A DNA stretch of 64,000 nt from Monosiga brevicollis MX1 (Eukaryota; Opisthokonta; Choanoflagellata; Craspedida; Salpingoecidae): NCBI RefSeq assembly GCF_000002865.3, contig NW_001865047.1, positions 994,937 through 1,058,936 on the forward strand. The letters run 5' to 3'. The notes beneath the pieces are model-generated. The model ran no database searches and had not been told where the DNA came from. It saw only the letters and a list, made by a program, of their open reading frames with translations. Position 1 is the first letter of the stretch. Every line of letters begins with the position of its first letter. Positions 12,301-23,086 of the stretch are shown here, one piece after another. A program made the position numbers and the translations under genes.

Positions 12301-14897
12301 TGGGTGAGAACGTACATTAACATCCTCAATCTGTAGGCTGGTCAGCGGCACACGATGGCGCAAGTAGCCCTTGATGAAGATGTTGCGCTCAAACTCGAAC
12401 GTATAATCATCTGGTAAACGAGTGTGGATGAGATACAAAGCGTGGTGCAATGTGTAAGCAAGACAACCAGAGCCACTTGACTCCCTCCGTCAGGTTGCAA
12501 ACAAATAAAAGTGGAGTGGAAAAACAAAAAACAGTAAGGTCAAGAGAGCAGAGATGAGATAATAATGACGGACAAAGACATACCAACAGTTGAGGCACGC
12601 TGAACAGCGTCGTCACCGCGGATAGCGCGGACTTCGTCTGGATCAAAGCGCCGCTTGGGTGCACGCACAGTACTGTTGCGTGTGGTGGCATCGGCGTTCA
12701 AGTCAAGGCGCGGTAGGAGATGTACGGTGACTTGCGTCCGCTTTTCGTTTGAAGTCACTTCGACAACCTTGGCCAGATCATCACGGTAGACACCTCGCTT
12801 GAGACGCACCCAAGCCCCGGGTTTGACTGAATTGGGCCAAAGCAAGCAAGAAGACCACGTGAGCTAGCATGAGACACCCGCCGGATGAGCTTTACGACAG
12901 GCATGCATGAGAACGGACCGGTAACAGTCTGCTTCTGAATGGCCAGCACACGAGGCATGTCATCCATTGGCACCAGCTTTTGGTCGTACTGGCCATAACG
13001 AAGAGCCATGATACCCGTGATGGCCTCCTTTACGGCAGCCGGACGATAGGCTTCAATGTAAATGTAGCTCAGTTTCTAAATCAACCGGGCAAACACAGCA
13101 GCATGAGCCTTCGCGCGAACGGGGAAGGACGCTCGAACACCCTGGGGGAAAAAGTATAACAAAGTGACATGCGCAAGCACAACCGACCGCTTTGGCACTC
13201 TTGTTGGGATAGGCCACAACGGATTTGATGCCCAATGGGCGGCCGGCATTGCGCTCGTGGGCAGCCTGGCAAGCATGTGGTGGTGAGGAGGCGAATCGAC
13301 AAGGACCGGGTGTCCGATCAGCGGGCACGCCTGGACATTCGCGCAAACCTTGCGCATCAGCTGAATGGCCACTTCGTGCTCTTTGCCAAGCTGGCATTTG
13401 ACCATATAAAGCTTTGGATCCTTCATGGTAGGTAGCTGACGATTGTCCGAGATGTCCTGCACCTCGGTGTCCTCCGCATAGCTGAATTGAGGGGATGAAA
13501 TTCATGAGAGAGCCCGAAAGCAGACTGTCAACTGGGGCTCGTCAGCAACAACAAACCGCGGCTCGGCTTCAGAAGTAGCAAAACGGCGTTGGAGCTGCTG
13601 CACATCGGCCTCGGCACGGCTGTTTAGAGGGTTTAAGAGCGTTGCACAGAGGGCGAGTGTGAGTAACTCGGCTAAAGTCAAGCAAGCAAAGGCACGGGGG
13701 GGTCGAGAGCAAGAAGTGAAGAGAAGCTATGGCCTACCGATTCTCAAGCTGACGAAGGCGTGACTGCTCGTCGAGATCATCGTCGTCGTCATCATCATCC
13801 TCTTCATCCTCATCAGACTCACGATCAATATCAATGTCCTGAGCCCGAGCGGCGCCTGCACATTTGCAAGGGGAGACGAAGGGCGGGGAGGATAAGATAG
13901 GCTAGCCAAATGTGCAAGTTCATGCGAGTGCAGCTTTGTAGGACTGACGTTCGGCTTCTTCAGCTTGGGCCCGCAACTTGGCCTCTTGCTCCTGTCGTCG
14001 CTGGATGCGCGCTTCGGCGGCACGACGTTCGCGGTCCCAATGCGAATCAGTCTGAAATTCGCGTTCTTCGTCGTCCTCAACCTCCTGGAAAACGAACCGA
14101 TGACATTAAGAGAGTTTGTGCGTGAGGGGATCAAGGGGCCAATTAAACAAGGGCAGACCCATTCACAAAAGCTTGACCGGCTGACCTCTTCGTAGCGGTC
14201 GTCATCGGCAGCATCATCGAGGAAAATGTTGCGTTTCATGCGTTTCTGCAGGTGCGGGCAAAGACAGACAGTAATCTTGAGTGAGCCAGCATGGGACAAA
14301 GGTTGGCTCAAAGACTGCAAAAGTGTACCTTAGGAGGGCGACCCCCACGGCCTCGATCATCCTCTTCGTCCTCTTCGTCATCGTCATCGTCCTCTTCGTC
14401 ATCCTCGTCGTCCTCGTCCTCGTCGTCCTCGTCGTCGTCCTCGTCATCGAGGTTCTGGGTCGGAGCAGCTTTAGTGCGCGCCGGAGCTTCATCATCTGAT
14501 TCATCATCATCATCTTCGTTGTCAATGTCATTCTGAATCACTCCCTCGCTGCCGTCCGAATCTGGGTTGGATGGGGACCACAGAGGTCAGTTTTCCAGGT
14601 AACAAAAGAATAGCTCACTTGACTAGATGCTTTGAATGTGCGCAGCCTGATCTCGCGTCTGTTGCGCTCTCGGTTGCACAGGGGTGCAAGCGTTTGGCAA
14701 AATCACGAGATAGAAAAGACCCGGCAAGGAGTACCTTCCGGGGCATTGGGGTTGAAATCCTCGTCCTCCGAGTCGGAATTGTCTGTCAATGTCGAAGAGC
14801 AGGTATCCAAGTAAGCATGGGCCGGTTAACCGTTGAGAGTCATTGCAAGGTATAAAGAGGAGCAAGATGGTGCAGGATGGTGCAACTAACCCATCAT
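8826..14897 (-). CDS. SUPT5H: Transcription elongation factor SPT5 (DSIF large subunit)
   Basis: Many-exon orthologue of SPT5, which with SPT4 forms DSIF and controls RNA polymerase II pausing and processivity. The start is a 7-nt coding exon (14891-14897) whose phase joins exactly to the next: MMDNSDSEDEDFNPNAPE. A long Asp/Glu domain follows (about 14350-14540), then KRNIFLDDAADDDRYEE, the NGN domain (DPKLYMVKCQLGKEHEVA, about 13360-13430; KSVVAYPNKSAK, 13190-13225) and KLSYIYIEAYRPAAVKEA. Successive KOW domains include WVRLKRGVYRDDLAKVVE (about 12780), DRVIAYRGNLKNAFGVIE (about 12000), HVKVQRGRYEGQTGLVLE (about 11700), RKHQPQTFDSQQNVVARDSM (about 11075) and VRVVAGPHKGHQGIVTD (about 10520). 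A CTR of TP repeats lies at 9395-10230 (TPLYTGAETPRYTG, GMTPGLTPSLTPGFTP). It ends HPSQVDKF. The CTR is the expected CDK9 target. Confidence 0.95.
9310..9346. repeat. Poly(A) tract in an SPT5 intron
   Basis: A 37-nt homopolymer. On the coding (minus) strand it is a poly(T) tract, placed to serve as an intron pyrimidine stretch between CTR exons. Confidence 0.9.
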
Positions 14898-15453
14898 GTT
14901 GGGGTCAGCCTGCCCAATGCATAAGGAAAACGGTTGATGCATCAGCGACGGACAAGAGCATGGCCGCACAAAAAAACAAGGTGAGTTCAGAGGTAGGACG
15001 ACGAAAATTGTGGGCAGGCACTCGAGCGCAACGCAGTTGTCCCCCAGCGCACCATGGTGCAGGATCTTGCGGTGGTCACTCAAAAAATCCTATGGCTCCA
15101 CCGCCGCAGTTGGAAAGCAGCACGGACCTGACCATGGGATGCCACAAGCAAGTCGTGAGGCTCAGAACGGCGAAAAACATTTTTTTTCATATGCTCACTA
15201 CCTCTCCCCACTAGCCGTAGCCATGAACCCCGCATTAAGCCCAGGTTCACAAGCCCATTTGTCTCGTGCATCTACCTCCCACCTGTCCCTCACCTTCCCC
15301 CGACGCAGACCAATCCGACGTGAGCCAACCCGACGGACTTACCCCCACTGCCGTTTCCGTCACTCGGGTCGAGGAAAATGCAGAAAGGTGATCTTGTCCA
15401 CAACTGTTGTTTTAAACAGGGTTGTTCCCTTTAATTTTTATCTCTCTCTCTCT

Positions 15454-15493
<40 letters not shown>

Positions 15494-16011
15494 CACGATT
15501 TTTGTGCGAAATGACCGCATTGGTCATGCATTAACCTTTTGTGGCTGGTTTGGTGGCTGGTTGTGAATTCGGTGGCCACTGGCATCCAGCAGCGCTGACT
15601 GTTGCCATCCTGGATGGCATTTTGTTGATATATCAGCAATGATCGAGCGTACTGGTGAAGTTCCTAAAGAAGTTTCAAACCCAATGTTTCAACACGTTCT
15701 GACTTGATGTTTATAAAACCGCACCCCTAATTTACAGGGTTGCCCCACTTCAAAAGCAGCCTCGGCGAATCCCGTGGTTGGCGCGTGGGCGCGGGTGCCG
15801 CAACATATAGGCATGGGCTAAACAGATGTGCGGTATGCTTTCAATTCATATCGATGTGGATAAATTTGGTATATTAGGGCTCTGAACGGCCGGGCACAAG
15901 GTATCATCAGTCGGATGTATTAGGAGCAGGAGAGACAAGATCGTGGGTGGGACGACTTTCTGACGCAAATTACAAGGATGATCTTTGGGGCTCACAAGCT
16001 TTTCCAGCCGC
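14898..16011. other. Intergenic: SPT5 promoter and kinase 3' flank
   Basis: Both neighbours are on the minus strand. The stretch includes a CT-to-poly(T) tract (15440-15493). No reading frame looks coding; the long minus-strand frame beginning near 15846 is the shadow of the kinase gene. AT-richer sequence near 15500-15760 has no recognised repeats. Confidence 0.5.
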
Positions 16012-17862
16012 TCAGCCAAGCTCTTTCTGCAGCCGCGGCAGGAAATCGGCAGCGGTTGGACGCTTCTTGGGATCAAACGACCACACCTGGTGAATGAGCT
16101 GCTGCAGGGTCTCAGGGGTCGCAGCAGTAAAGGGCAGTCGAGCCTTTGGATCAGGATTGGTGACAATCTTCTTGATCTCGGCAGGTCGTTTGCCAAAGTG
16201 TGGCTCATCCTCCTCAAACATCTCCCACAGCACGACACCAAAGGCGTACATGTCGCATGCTTGCCAGGCCACGACATCAGATTCCACGACTTGCTCCGCG
16301 TAGATTTCTGGAGCCGCAGTGGTCGGCGTTCCGACAAAAATAGCCGAGCTTTGCTGGGACGCCATGGTGCTCTCAATCTGGTTTCGAGTGGTGACAAAGC
16401 CAAAGTCGGCCAGACAAACCTTGAGCTTTGTCTGGGGCTGAGGAACGCTGAGCAAGATATTCTGGCTCTTGAGGTCACGATGAGCATGTTCCTTGCCATG
16501 AACAAACTTGAGGGCCGCGCCAACTTGAACAGCAATGTCATTCTTATGCTGGATTTCCAAGGGCTCGGCCTCGACGCCATGAAGACGATCCCAAAGCGAG
16601 CCGCCTGCCAAAAACTCCATGACAAGTCCAAGGCGACCAGGCCGTTCTTTGACTTTTGTGTAGCCAAACAAGCGCACCACGTTGGGGTGGCTAAAGGCCA
16701 TAAGCGCTGCCAGCTCCTGAGTAAAGGCCTTGACGCTGCGTTTGCTGCCGACGGGCAAAAACTTGATCGCCACAGGCGTGCCATCAAGCGTCGCAGCTGT
16801 CACTTCGCCAAAGCCTCCACGACCAATAGCCGCGCCGCAGTCTAGCCTGCTCTCATCAATGGCAAGGTCGGTTGTGGTCTGAATCTGCTCAGGTTCAGGC
16901 GCAGGTGGGGGCGGCAGATGCTCCGTGCTGCGCGCAAACGCTTGGCGGGCCATCGTGGTCTCTTGATACTGCTGGGACCAGTCTTGTCCCGAGGCGGCCC
17001 ATTCCGGAATCACGGGTCGCACGACACTCTCTTGGTTTGTACTCTTGAGCGTATGGTAGAGGGCCCGCTTCTGGTCGAGTGTGAGCGGCGTGCCTTTGAG
17101 GTCGCTTTGAAACTGCATGTAGCATGCCACACAGCTCGTGAGAATGGTTGTGGAAAGAATCAAAATCCAATCAAAGTGTTCGCTTTGTGTCGCGGCGGTA
17201 CATCTACAAACCTCGTTCCAATTATTTGGTTTTCTGGGGCTGGCAGTAGAAAGATTGCCCACCCTTGAGCTCAAGCCTGTCGTGCCTGCCTTTTGGCGTT
17301 GGTAAACCTCAGACACCTCCTGTCGAGACAAGCCCGTCCCCTTGAAGCGAGCCTGCACTTCGTTCCAAGTCTCTGGTTTCTTGGAGCCAGTCTTCGGCGG
17401 CGCGGCTGCTGAGGGGCTTGCCAGTTGGTCATGCTTTTGTTGATGGTACAAGGTTGAGAGTTGTGAGGGGGTGTACCCTTGACCGCGATGATCGTGTTCG
17501 AACTGTTGCCAGCTGCTGAGCGAGGAGGTTGCAGCCGCTGAAGTCTTGACGCTTGGCGACGCCGCTGCGCTTTTCGATTTGGCTGCCCTGTACATTGTCG
17601 ACATGTCGGCGGACGTCAAGCCTTGACCCTTGTGCGCACTCTGAAATGCGTTCCAGCTCGAGCTGCCGCCACCACCACCGCTGGTGTATGAGCTGCCACC
17701 ACCACCACCACTGGCGTATGAGCTGCCGCCACCACCACCGCTGGTGTATGAGCTGCCGCCACCACCACCGCCGCCACTGCTTCTATACATGCTCGACATT
17801 TGTGAGGAGCTCAGGCCTTGGCCCGCGTGGGCTCTTTGAAAGGCATTCCAGCTGTTGGGCAT
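16012..17862 (-). CDS. Protein kinase with five WNxFQ repeats
   Basis: Two exons (17212-17862 and 16012-17112) around a 99-nt intron give a 583-aa protein. The N-terminal half has five units of about 24 residues with the pattern W-N-x-F-Q...G-x-G-L...Y, for example WNAFQRAHAGQGLSSSQMSS and WNAFQSAHKGQGLTSADMS. Units 1 and 2 are separated by a Gly-rich SSYTSGGGGG linker. The C-terminal half is a complete kinase domain: GRGGFGEV loop, VAIKFLP lysine, HRDLKSQN catalytic loop, DFGFV, TTAAPEIY, then DMYAFGVVLWEMFE. The HRDLKSQN and GVVLWEM motifs fit the tyrosine-kinase-like (TKL) group and Ser/Thr specificity. There is no signal peptide or TM span, so it is probably cytosolic. The repeat is not one I can name. 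Confidence 0.88.
   Translation of the reverse strand: MPNSWNAFQRAHAGQGLSSSQMSSMYRSSGGGGGGGSSYTSGGGGGSSYASGGGGGSSYTSGGGGGSSSWNAFQSAHKGQGLTSADMSTMYRAAKSKSAAASPSVKTSAAATSSLSSWQQFEHDHRGQGYTPSQLSTLYHQQKHDQLASPSAAAPPKTGSKKPETWNEVQARFKGTGLSRQEVSEVYQRQKAGTTGLSSRVGNLSTASPRKPNNWNEVCRCTAATQSEHFDWILILSTTILTSCVACYMQFQSDLKGTPLTLDQKRALYHTLKSTNQESVVRPVIPEWAASGQDWSQQYQETTMARQAFARSTEHLPPPPAPEPEQIQTTTDLAIDESRLDCGAAIGRGGFGEVTAATLDGTPVAIKFLPVGSKRSVKAFTQELAALMAFSHPNVVRLFGYTKVKERPGRLGLVMEFLAGGSLWDRLHGVEAEPLEIQHKNDIAVQVGAALKFVHGKEHAHRDLKSQNILLSVPQPQTKLKVCLADFGFVTTRNQIESTMASQQSSAIFVGTPTTAAPEIYAEQVVESDVVAWQACDMYAFGVVLWEMFEEDEPHFGKRPAEIKKIVTNPDPKARLPFTAATPETLQQLIHQVWSFDPKKRPTAADFLPRLQKELG
17113..17211 (-). other. 99-nt in-frame, stop-free intron in the kinase
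   Basis: Read through, this segment adds 33 residues that interrupt the fifth WNxFQ repeat between WNE and FQSDLKG. Removing it with the GTTTGT donor and CATGCAG acceptor restores a perfect repeat. Its length is a multiple of three and it has no stop, so gene callers can easily miss it. Confidence 0.85.
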
Positions 17863-18396
17863 GTTGATGGTCCCCTTTCAATGTGCTCAAGGCGAAGACA
17901 ATGAAGAAGAAAGTGCCAGATCAGATTAACAGGAACGTTACGAACGTGAACGTTTTACAAGCAGTGAGTTGTTTCGTTTTTGCTCTTATGCTCTTATGCC
18001 TTGGCCATTGTTAAGAATGCGTGGCAAGTGTATGTATGTGTGAAAGGGCGATCATGACCTTTGGCAATGGCTTGGCTCATGGCTGTCCATGGGAATTGGG
18101 ATTGGCTGTAAGGGCATAGCGTTGAGGGGGTGTGAGGAGTTGCTTGCAGTCCTTGCACCTAACAAATCCCCCTCCCAAAAAAAAAACAAAAAGGGAGAGA
18201 GAGACAAGATGTTATTACGAGTAAAGAAGTGAATTGGACATCAGAAAGCATCACGCTTCATCAACACGCACGAGCCGGCTGAAGGCGTATGACCAGAAAG
18301 AACCGAGACAAGGCGGGCAAGTGACACAGACACTACCAAGGATCGGTCTTTCTCTGCCTCATTATCATTGCATTGGGGTAAGGTTGTGTCCTTCGC
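17863..18396. other. Kinase promoter and spartin 3' flank
   Basis: Non-coding between two minus-strand genes. Only simple features were seen, such as duplicated CTCTTATG near 17978-17995 and an A-rich run at 18175-18190. Confidence 0.5.
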
Positions 18397-21070
18397 TCAT
18401 GCCTGATAGGGTGAGCGGGGAGGAGGTGGAGGCAGCAGGGAGGCCATATGCCTCTGCTCTTGGGTCGGTCCTGGGTTGGAGGCGCTTTGTTTCATCGTGC
18501 CTTCGTGCTCACGAAGAACTTCGGCTGCCGTCTTCTTGACGGCATGGCGCGTGAGAGCCCTATCGCAGCAGGGACACCGAGTGAGCTGTGCATTTATCTG
18601 CGGAAACCGACGGGTCTTAGTCAAGCAGCCACGCAGGGTTTGAGCCGGCAAAAGACGCACTTGCGGCCCAGGCGTCGAAAGGTGGTATAAGCTTTGGCCG
18701 AGTTGCTCACAGTCTATGTCGGCAATCAAAAGTTGAGTGCTGGACACACGCCAAAAAGGTTGCGTTGGAGCGTTTGCCGGCCTTTGAAGCCGTGGAGGGA
18801 AACATACCTCGAGCGAATCGCGGGCCAACTCTGCAGCCTCATCGCCGTAGCGGTGTCGCACTGTCGAGGTGCTTTCATCAGCCAATTCCTTCGTCAAGAC
18901 CTGCGCAAGCCATGCGTACAAAATCAGAAGAAAAAAAAAATAAAGCACAGCACATCAACAGTACAAGTATGCAAGGTCAAGATGCGGGCACGTACAAGGG
19001 CAGCATCTTCGAGGCCTGCCAGGATGGTGAGTGCACCCACGCCGCCACTCTTGGCCACGTGAACGACCTTGCCAGTCAACCCGTTGCCTTTGCCCGATCC
19101 CGTTCCGACAAACCGGAGCACATAGGGACTGACAGCCTTGGCGCTGCGTTCGGCTAGCCAAAAAACCTTGTCCACGGTGTAGGCTGTCACGCGGTAGGTG
19201 GTAGCCGTGGCACCCTTGAGGGTGGCCACTGACGCTTGGACGCGGGGATCAATGTGCAGGTTGCCATCGCTGTGAGTGAGGCGTGCACGGATCGACTCGC
19301 CACCGCTGCGGATCATGGCGCCGCCGATGTGAGCAGCCGTGCGGATGACATCCGCAACGGTGTGGGCCCCCGAGATGAGCCAGCGCGATACCGTGTTCTC
19401 CCAGCCTACAAAGTCAAGCATGCCCGTTCACAGATAAAGAAAGTAGAACATCAACGAGAAAGAAAGCAAAGGAAGCAGAAGAAGAAGAAGAAGAAGAGGA
19501 AGAAAAAAAAAAACGAAAAGGAAATGTCCAGCAATCATCGACGGGTGAGGCAGAGCGTAGCAGGTTCATTCGGAAGAGGCCAGATGGTTAGCACGTGGTT
19601 GTAATCAACTGACCATCGGCAGGGGCCTCGGCTTCGGCAAGGGCTTCCTCGCGCTCCACGGCGGACGTGGAGAGTTCCAAGATTTCGTCATCTGCAGCCG
19701 ACAGACATGAGATTGATGATGCTGGTAGGCAAAGCGCCAAAGAAAGGGCTGCGCGCCGCGGCTGCGTACCATCAGCATCGGGCGTTTTCTTGCAAAAGGT
19801 GGTTTGGTTCTCCAAAATGGTTTCAAATTGCTTGATGAGGGGCGGGCTGAGGTCGGCAGAGAGGACGACACCGACGGCCGAGTTCTCCACACTTTCGCCC
19901 TCGCTGCGTGCGAGTGCAAGGATACATGGCACGTTGTTTGTGAAAGGTGTGCCCGCGATAGCCCACGAACATGGCAGAGCAGAACTCACTTGCCGCCGGA
20001 GAAGACGTAAAAGCGAGGTTGTACACGCAGAGTAGGGAGTTCCTATCACGGCACGCCGTCAGGAGTTTACAAAATGCCCATGTCTTGGATGGGACGATTG
20101 GAAAACTCTTTTGTGTGGACAGAAAATGGCGAGTTGGGGCCACGTACATCCATGAGCGGATAAAGCCATTCACCGCACTGGAGGAAAGATTGGCCGTGCA
20201 GAGAAAGGACCAGGAGATCGCACGAAGCGTGGAGCTGAACCACGTCGGCGCCCTCAGGTGACACGAGGTAGGTTTGCGTGTCTGTTCAAACGATGGGCCA
20301 GTAAAGAACACATGCAAAGAATAAAGGGACATAGCTGTGAGGACACGCACGGACGGGCACAAGCTGCGATGCAGATGGCGCGGCTGCTTTCAAGGCACGC
20401 ACTCGGGAGTCGGAGGACGAGCTGGCCCTCTTCGTCACCGTCATGACTCTCGGTACGGGATTCCAGGGGCTGGATGTGTTGCTAATGAACCAGGGGCCGC
20501 GCTCTGTCAGGTTGGTGTTCATGCTGTGCTGACACACACCATGCAAGCCGTCGGCGCCAGCAAGAGCTGCAGCGGCTTCAGTCTCGGTGCAAGCCCATAC
20601 CTGGTCCTCTAGTTCTTGAAGATAGTTTTTGCTCTGTTTTCGATGCGTGTCTAGCTGAGCTTGAAGAGTATCACGCAACTGAATCTGGGCCTTGTCCAAG
20701 GAAGCTGATTCCAAGGCCGCGAGCATATCGCAGCCGCGCTCAAAGTCCACGAGCGCCTTGCTGAACATGGTGTGCGCGTGCTGTTGGGATCGATCATAGT
20801 ATCGGGTATCCGGGGTGATGAAGGCGCGGATTGCACGGAGCCAGGGAGAGGCGGTTGGGCGGGCTGCGGTGGGTGACGAACCTCGTATTGCTCACGCTTG
20901 AGCTCAGCTTCGGCCTGGCCAAACACTTCGCTGCCGCGGCGCAGATACTCCTGGACCTAGCCTCACACGGCAATTCCAGCCAGGCCACTAAGACACGCTC
21001 GGGTGTGCATGCCATGGGGTTTCGAGGCGCGAGCAAGCTGTACCTGCGCCAGGGCGTCAATCTCGTCCAT
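18397..21070 (-). CDS. SPART: Spartin (MIT plus senescence-domain protein)
   Basis: Multi-exon orthologue of spartin, which acts at endosomes, lipid droplets and the midbody. It starts MDEIDALAQ at 21070. Next comes an MIT-like helical region from two exons (EYLRRGSEVFGQAEAELK, about 20890-20955; MFSKALVDFERGCDMLAALE with a following helix, 20610-20780). The beta-rich spartin core follows, with the diagnostic FLQCGEWLYPLMD (about 20140-20190) and VGVVLSADLSPPLIKQFE (about 19815-19870). The C-terminal senescence domain lies at 18950-19420 (GWENTVSRWLISGAHTVADV, YRVTAYTVDKVFWLAERSAK, KVVHVAKSGGVGALTI) and continues as STSTVRHRYGDEAAELARDS (about 18840-18890). The last exon (INAQLTRCPCCDRALTRHAV to SPYQA) has a CPCC motif I do not know from other spartins; its splice site is the least sure part. 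Confidence 0.9.
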
Positions 21071-22214
21071 GATGGGGGGGGGGGGACCGATGTGCAATGC
21101 GTGTGTGGCAAACAAAAATGCCCCAGATCCAATCGCAGCTGGTCCACGTCGTCGTGTCTCCCAGCACAAAGGCTCCAAGAGTCCTGTTGTGCCCACACAC
21201 CCCACATCCAGCAGACCGAGCTGCACGGATGCACAGCTGCACTGCTGCACTGATGCACAGATGCACTGATGAAGCTGCTTGCCTCTGCGACAATTTGATC
21301 AGGAGGCGTTCACAGAGGGAAGAAGAGCCAGAAAATGTCAAGTTAGCAAGCAGGAGAGGCGTGTGCTTGTCCTGTTGCCGACGAGGACGGCCACCCTCAA
21401 AAGCGGCTCAGCCGTCCCCACCCGTGCTCATCATCTCCAGTCTCTCCCCCCATCAAGCCAGTGTGCCACACCCCCAGACCACACAGCCCATCATCAGACT
21501 CCGCGCTGCCATTCTCTTCGCCATTTCACACGCGTCGGCAACACACACACACACACACACACACACGTAACCACAGATCTGTGCTGACAATTCGAGAACT
21601 AGCAAGACCAGTTGTTCCGAACAACACTACAGCTTGACGGCGTGTGAAAGCAGTGAAGATATCAAGCTCATTCAAAGCGACCCCAAGCGTTACGATTTGA
21701 GTATTGAATTGCTCTGAAAAAAGGTTCTTGACCAATAGCCACCACAACGACTCCCATAAAAAGTGTAACCAGCTTACAACGAAAGTTACACTAAGTTACA
21801 CTATACACTACCTGAAGTGTGACATATCATTACACTTTACTACTGGTATGAGAACTTGCCACCGCTGCAGTCGTCGAAGGACGAGAGAATGGCTGTGACG
21901 CGATGTGTTGGGCAGAGAGAGGATGAGTCTGGCTGTTTGTTCATGTGGTGAAAACAAAGCTGAAAGCAGAGAGTGAGCATGACCACGGGCTGGACTGCAG
22001 AGAGTCGGCACACCGAGCTGCGCGCGTCTGTGTGTTGTTGTGCTGCGCATTCGATATGGCAGCGCCAGCCCTTTGGAAAGGGGCCTGCTTGAGTGAATGC
22101 TTGTCTTGCTGGCTCAGCAGCAGTGCGCAAGGCCTCAATCTTGCCACTGGCTGCGTGAGACGACGGTTCCTGCGGAGCGAGCGGGTCATCGTGCTTGACC
22201 TTGATGACCCTCAT

Positions 22215-22268
<54 letters not shown>

Positions 22269-23086
22269 CGAGAGAGAGCGACTCGAGCTGAACGTGAGGT
22301 GGCGCCTTGTCGGCGATTCACTGCGCGCTTCACTCAGTGGTCATGCCCCCTCCCCCACCCCGTCCCCCTGGAGCTGGTGGTTGCCTTCCAGACGCCATGC
22401 TCGCTCCAACCGTCCCAGCCATTGTCGAAACTCCTCTGCTCTGTGGCTTGTCCATGCGAACATTCTTGGTGTTGAGCGTTTGTTGCCCATCACTCATCGA
22501 GCTGTTTCCTTGCCTCCGCTTTTTTTTTTCCTGATATTCCGTAGCTGCCTCGTATCCGCTACTCGCACAGGCCGGTGCAGCTACAATTGTTGTCGCCATT
22601 CCATTCTAACCTTCAGGTTTGGCTGCCGTGAGACTTGTCGGTTGCCCGTACATCGCCGACCCGCTTTCGATCTCGGGAGGGTTTCTTCTTGACCTCGAAT
22701 GGCAAGCTCACTGTGCCCAACCCATGTCATCGCAGAGTCGACAAGGCCACGGATCCAATCTTGTCAAGTTACAAAAGCCTTTTGCCCGTCAAAGCAGTCG
22801 CTCCTGGACGCCCTCCCAGTTGTGGTTCCATCCACACTCCCCACACTGGGTCGCGGGGATTTTCCGGGAATCATCATGCTGCGACTTGTTCAGTCGTTGA
22901 CATATCACGCACCTCAGCAACCCCCACCCCCTTTCCTTCCCGCCGTGGGTCCCTCGGCCTGAGCGCCCCAGGACTCGCCGCCTTTCCTTTCCCACGCAAG
23001 TGGTGATATCTGGCTCGCGTCCAGTGCGTGACCTGCATCGGCGCGCCTTGACATTGGCCGTGCCGCAGATCAGGCGCACCGCCACC
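21071..23086. other. Divergent promoter region, spartin/CCR4
   Basis: About 2 kb between two divergent start codons. It holds a (CA)n tract (21540-21565), a small inverted repeat (21760-21839) and a (GA)n tract (22216-22279). Open frames at 22344-22600 (Pro-rich) and 22635-23006 (Ser/Pro-rich) look weakly protein-like and could be 5' exons, but no conserved motif or forced splice join supports that. Confidence 0.45.
22216..22279. repeat. (GA)n microsatellite
   Basis: A GA tract, pure for about 39 bp, then interrupted by GC-containing units. Confidence 0.95.

Noticed and set aside
15846-16787. 313-codon minus-strand frame and 286-codon plus-strand frame
   Set aside because: Both are shadows of the kinase gene, which has all catalytic motifs in its own frame.
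22344-23006. Ser/Pro-rich frames as N-terminal exons of CCR4
   Set aside because: CCR4 already has a good start at 23087 in optimal context with a phase-consistent join; no motif links the upstream frames.
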